Assembly (NCBI GenBank): GCA_030549335.1
Contig: CM060193.1
Coordinates: 62,793,646 to 62,857,645, forward strand
Length of the DNA: 64,000 bases
Direction of reading: 5' to 3'
Source: Pontederia crassipes
Lineage: Eukaryota > Streptophyta > Magnoliopsida > Commelinales > Pontederiaceae
Below the pieces are notes generated by a model. It was not told the origin of the DNA, ran no database searches, and saw only the letters and a list, made by a program, of their open reading frames with translations. Shown one piece after another: positions 61,359 to 64,000 of the stretch; position 1 is the stretch's first letter, and every line of letters starts with the position of its first letter. The translations under genes were made by a program, and so were the position numbers.

Positions 61359-61567
61359 TGAAAGTAAAAGTGATTATATTAACTCCAAAAACATATCATT
61401 ATATGTTCAGATTACATGGATATATATAGGCACATATTCTGTGAGAAACTGTTACATAATTAGTTACGAAGAAAAGGAGATGAGGCTGCCGAATTATATG
61501 GTCCACTAACTTAGTAGTGGTATATGTGGATCTATTATTATGTGTTGTTGTTAGACTTCTTCCAATA
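61359..61567 (-). repeat. 5' LTR of the Copia element
   Basis: 209 bp, followed on its right by GGCTT. It adjoins the primer site on its inner side. Confidence 0.9.
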
Positions 61568-62891
61568 GGCTTGACATCAATATAAAAAATTATCAACAAA
61601 TGTATCAATGGAGTCATCACTTTGACAATTAATAAATATTATTCCACAAATTTTCATCCAACACAATTTGCTTTACTTCTTTATCGTTCTTTTCTTTCAA
61701 AACTTTTTGAAATCAACACTTATTACCAAAACTTGTAAATCATCCTTATGTTGATGCAAACTATATAAAGCAATAAATATAATTGCAAGTCGAGTTGCAC
61801 CTGGACGAATGATTTCATTCCAACGTTCTTTCTTTCTTAGCCAATTCAATGTCATCTTGTGATTGTATACAAATACAATTACTTTAGAAACAAGGACTTC
61901 CACGATAGGCCTCTTCGAACATCTTTTAAAATCAAATTAACACGGTGAACAACACAAGATGATCAAAAAATAAAGGAATATTTCTCCATAAGTTACTACG
62001 TGCAGCTTTGTAATTTGCTCCATTGTAACTATATGAACCACATTTCAAGGGCCAATCCATTCAACAATTTCACTAAAAAAGACTGCACAAATTTTCAGCA
62101 TTAGTGCAAATATCAGAAGCATCAATTGACTTGATAAAAGAAATTCCCTTTGGACAGTAAACTAAAAATATAATTAAAGGTGTCTTTGGTCTGTCCACCC
62201 ATCTCCCATAATAGTACAACATGTTTCACTCCATATATTTATGAAAGAATCAATTAGTAATCTCACTTGAATCTTAATATCATGCAATAAATTTACACGC
62301 AATGTATGAAAGGAGAGAGACTTATATCCATGTCCCATACTAGTAATATTATCAATAGTAGCATTAAAATAGGGTAAATTACAAGCATTAAAAAGAATGC
62401 ATGCATCATAAAATCACCTTGCAATTGACAAGTCAGTGTTCTTCCATTTTTTTTACTTTGCGTGCATGATTTGATACTAGGTTGAGAGGATCACTTATAC
62501 CAGCTTGGAAATATGAATCAATTTCAGAAATCTTTCTTTTCGCTATAGCATTAGAATGAGGTTGAGAACAGAACCTTCGGTGGTTTCATTAAAAGCAAGG
62601 TCTTCAATCAACCCTTATTTGTCCTTATTTTTATGTGATAGCTTCTAATGTGTTTTTAATCTCAAATTTGACTTCAGCAGGAACATTTTTGTATGGATCA
62701 ATATTTTCTTTAATCCCAGCTAAATGTTGTGTCATTATACCTTCACCTACAACTTGTTTTTGAAAAAAAAAACAATATAACAATATCTTTTTTCACTTTG
62801 CATTTGCTGCCTCACTAACATAATTTCATGTTTTTCTGCCTACGATTATATGAGTAGAACCTTGCGATGAAGGTGGTTCTTGAGAAATCAT

Positions 62892-64000
62892 ATTTTTCTG
62901 CAATGACAAACTAATTAAATTTAAATGCTATATAAAATTAGATCATAAAAGTAAACTGAAAGTAACTAATCCATAAAGTACAATTAATTAAGGAATGATT
63001 AAACTAATTAATAATGTTGATATTTAGGTAAATTAAGTAATTAATTAATCCCATTAGGTTCATTATTGAAGTGAGCTTCCAATATAATTGCAAGAAGTTT
63101 GGAAATGTAATGTATTGCTTTCTGAATAAATAATTAAAATGTTGATATTAATTCCAATCTTCTCATGACAACAACACAAATACAAGTGTACAACGTGAGG
63201 ATGTTGCTTTTATTTTTATTTTTCTATTACATCTCCTTCATCCTATATTTAGTTTTCTAATAACTAATGTTTGACTAACAAAAGAATATGGCTAATTAGT
63301 AATTGGTAATTGCTACTGCACTACACTAAAAGGCTAAAAGTTATTTTTAGTTTTTTACGAGGTCAGATAGCTAATTGTTGTGTTTGCTAGCAGCTAGACT
63401 CTTCCTAGCTCAAGTAGCAGTGAAATCTAGGTGATTCTCCTTCTGCACAGGAAAAGTGAAAACAACGAGCAAGATGTTGAGCTTAAATCCAACTCCAAAC
63501 AAGAAGACAACTTCTAGGTGGTTCATCTCCACCAAGCTGATGCCTCCAACCTAGGCAAAGTACGCATTGTTGTAAATTTGTAATATTTGCATAGGGGCTT
63601 TCAACTTCTTCCCTTCCTGAACATCCGGATATGAACATGAGTTGATTGACTCAGTTTTCGCATCACTGGTGTTATGAAATGAACCTCGCGATGAATTGCC
63701 CAACCGAGAATGAAGTCCAGCCAGAGAAGAAGACCACACACATGCAGTCATGCACCAAATTTAGTTGGCCAAATAAAATGAAAACTGAAAAGAGAAGAGT
63801 CGGTATGAAGAAAGCTAGAGAAGAAGAGCAAAATTGTTTTTTTTACCTTGGTTTTCAAGGGTTGAAGGTCACGTCGCTAGAGCCAAGACAAAGATGCAAC
63901 TATAGGATGAATATTGTTCTACTTCCGGAAGGACGCTACCCCCATGCCGGAATGTTGCACGCACAAAGTTCAACTTCAAGAATCAAGATACTCACGACAA
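62892..64000. other. Unassigned right flank
   Basis: AT-rich to about 63400, then more balanced. On the minus strand a frame at 63751-63551 (66 codons, with SINSCSYPDVQEGKKLKAP) and a donor-like AACCAAGG|TAAAAAA near 63845 hint at a transcribed region entering from the right edge. No family was recognised and no exon can be assigned with confidence. Confidence 0.3.

Larger units (their letters stand above)
57109..61567 (-). mobile_element. Copia LTR retrotransposon, degraded, nested in hAT
   Basis: 4,459 bp with two 209-bp LTRs and an exact 5-bp duplication GGCTT (57104-57108 and 61568-61572). On the minus strand the initiator-Met primer site TGGTATCAGAGCC follows the 5' LTR (61345-61358) and a purine tract (TTGAGGGGGCG) precedes the 3' LTR. 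Order is gag (about 61.3-60.7 kb), CCHC zinc knuckle (60.5 kb), protease with DTGA (60.36 kb), integrase (59.9-59.4 kb), reverse transcriptase (58.8-58.2 kb) and RNase H (57.9-57.6 kb): the Copia order. LTRs differ at about 6 of 209 positions by hand count, roughly one million years at a grass-type rate. It is a fossil with several breaks (about half a dozen). It inserted into an already present hAT transposase. Confidence 0.93.
55579..62891 (-). mobile_element. hAT transposon with decayed transposase, split by a Copia element
   Basis: The left edge starts near 55579 with TAATGTTATTATAACCGG and ACCGG-rich words like those of the hAT elements at 19955 and 21147. The transposase relic runs on the minus strand from a possible ATG at 62891. 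A BED-like part (62.87-62.65 kb, with HLAGIKENIDPYKNVPAEVK) comes first, then a lead-in with FNATIDNITSMGHGYKS (62.4-62.3 kb). The DUF659 part follows (62.25-61.95 kb, GDGWTDQR and KSIDASDICTNAE), then FVYNHKMTLNWLRKKERWNE (61.85 kb). Beyond the Copia insertion come KPSLGYVYEEMY and HATAYYLN (57.1-56.8 kb) and the hAT dimerisation part (56.65-56.45 kb, with SSSGCERNWNVFEHVHTKKR). Several stops and frame changes, for example within the BED part and the dimerisation part, make it inactive. The right terminal repeat and 8-bp duplication were not found. Confidence 0.8.

Noticed and set aside
63551-63751. Protein gene at the right edge
   Set aside because: A 66-codon frame alone, with an uncertain donor nearby and no recognisable family; kept only as a note in the flank entry.
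1-64000. Organelle or bacterial origin, toxin genes or viral genomes
   Set aside because: No organelle gene, operon or ribosome-binding pattern; spliced nuclear genes and plant transposons throughout; no pararetrovirus or toxin domain seen.

Overview
The window is nuclear DNA of a flowering plant: spliced GT-AG genes, AT-rich intergenic sequence, an Au-type SINE pair, and the usual plant mix of CACTA, hAT and other inverted-repeat DNA elements with Gypsy and Copia LTR retrotransposons. The species cannot be settled from the sequence. Most of the window is transposon-derived; four protein genes look credible.

Left part (1-12.3 kb): the right end of a CACTA element carrying an internal 260-270 bp tandem array (1-1852), a second CACTA-like unit with GCGTCGC words (from 2405), a terminal-inverted-repeat element that has picked up a host exon (3734-5115), a small MITE (5151-5392) and two head-to-tail SINEs (6872-7242). 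The best gene is at 8.7-12.2 kb on the minus strand: a five-coding-exon CrcB/FEX fluoride exporter with both CrcB halves and a long Ser-rich N-terminus.

Middle (13.7-35.6 kb): a chromodomain Gypsy element with 532-bp LTRs (13688-19352, several breaks), a non-autonomous hAT element with an exact 8-bp target duplication (19955-21041) sitting in an RNase H-like fragment, a candidate solo LTR with a patch of TCGATCGAC-type words, old LTR remnants, an ATL-type RING-H2 gene (28531-28911), and two complete CACTA elements with exact 3-bp target duplications (30452-32728 and 33872-35584). The first of these hosts a nested inverted-repeat element with a G-rich minisatellite.

Right part (35.8-64 kb): four copies (A-D) of one duplicated block. 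B and C each carry an ATL-type RING-H2 gene; the two proteins differ by exactly four 13-residue repeat units. A lacks the gene segment with a clean edge. A segment of about 300 bp is inverted in B and C relative to A and D. Two further CACTA elements with exact 3-bp duplications separate B from C. D is interrupted by an inverted-repeat element and then by a hAT transposon whose transposase relic (BED, DUF659, hAT dimerisation) is itself split by a Copia element with 209-bp LTRs and a 5-bp duplication.

The main story is layered transposition: CACTA families with private subterminal word vocabularies, a hAT transposase relic beside related non-autonomous elements, and small E3-ligase genes multiplied inside a mobile-element-rich block. 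No CRISPR array, rRNA or tRNA gene was seen.
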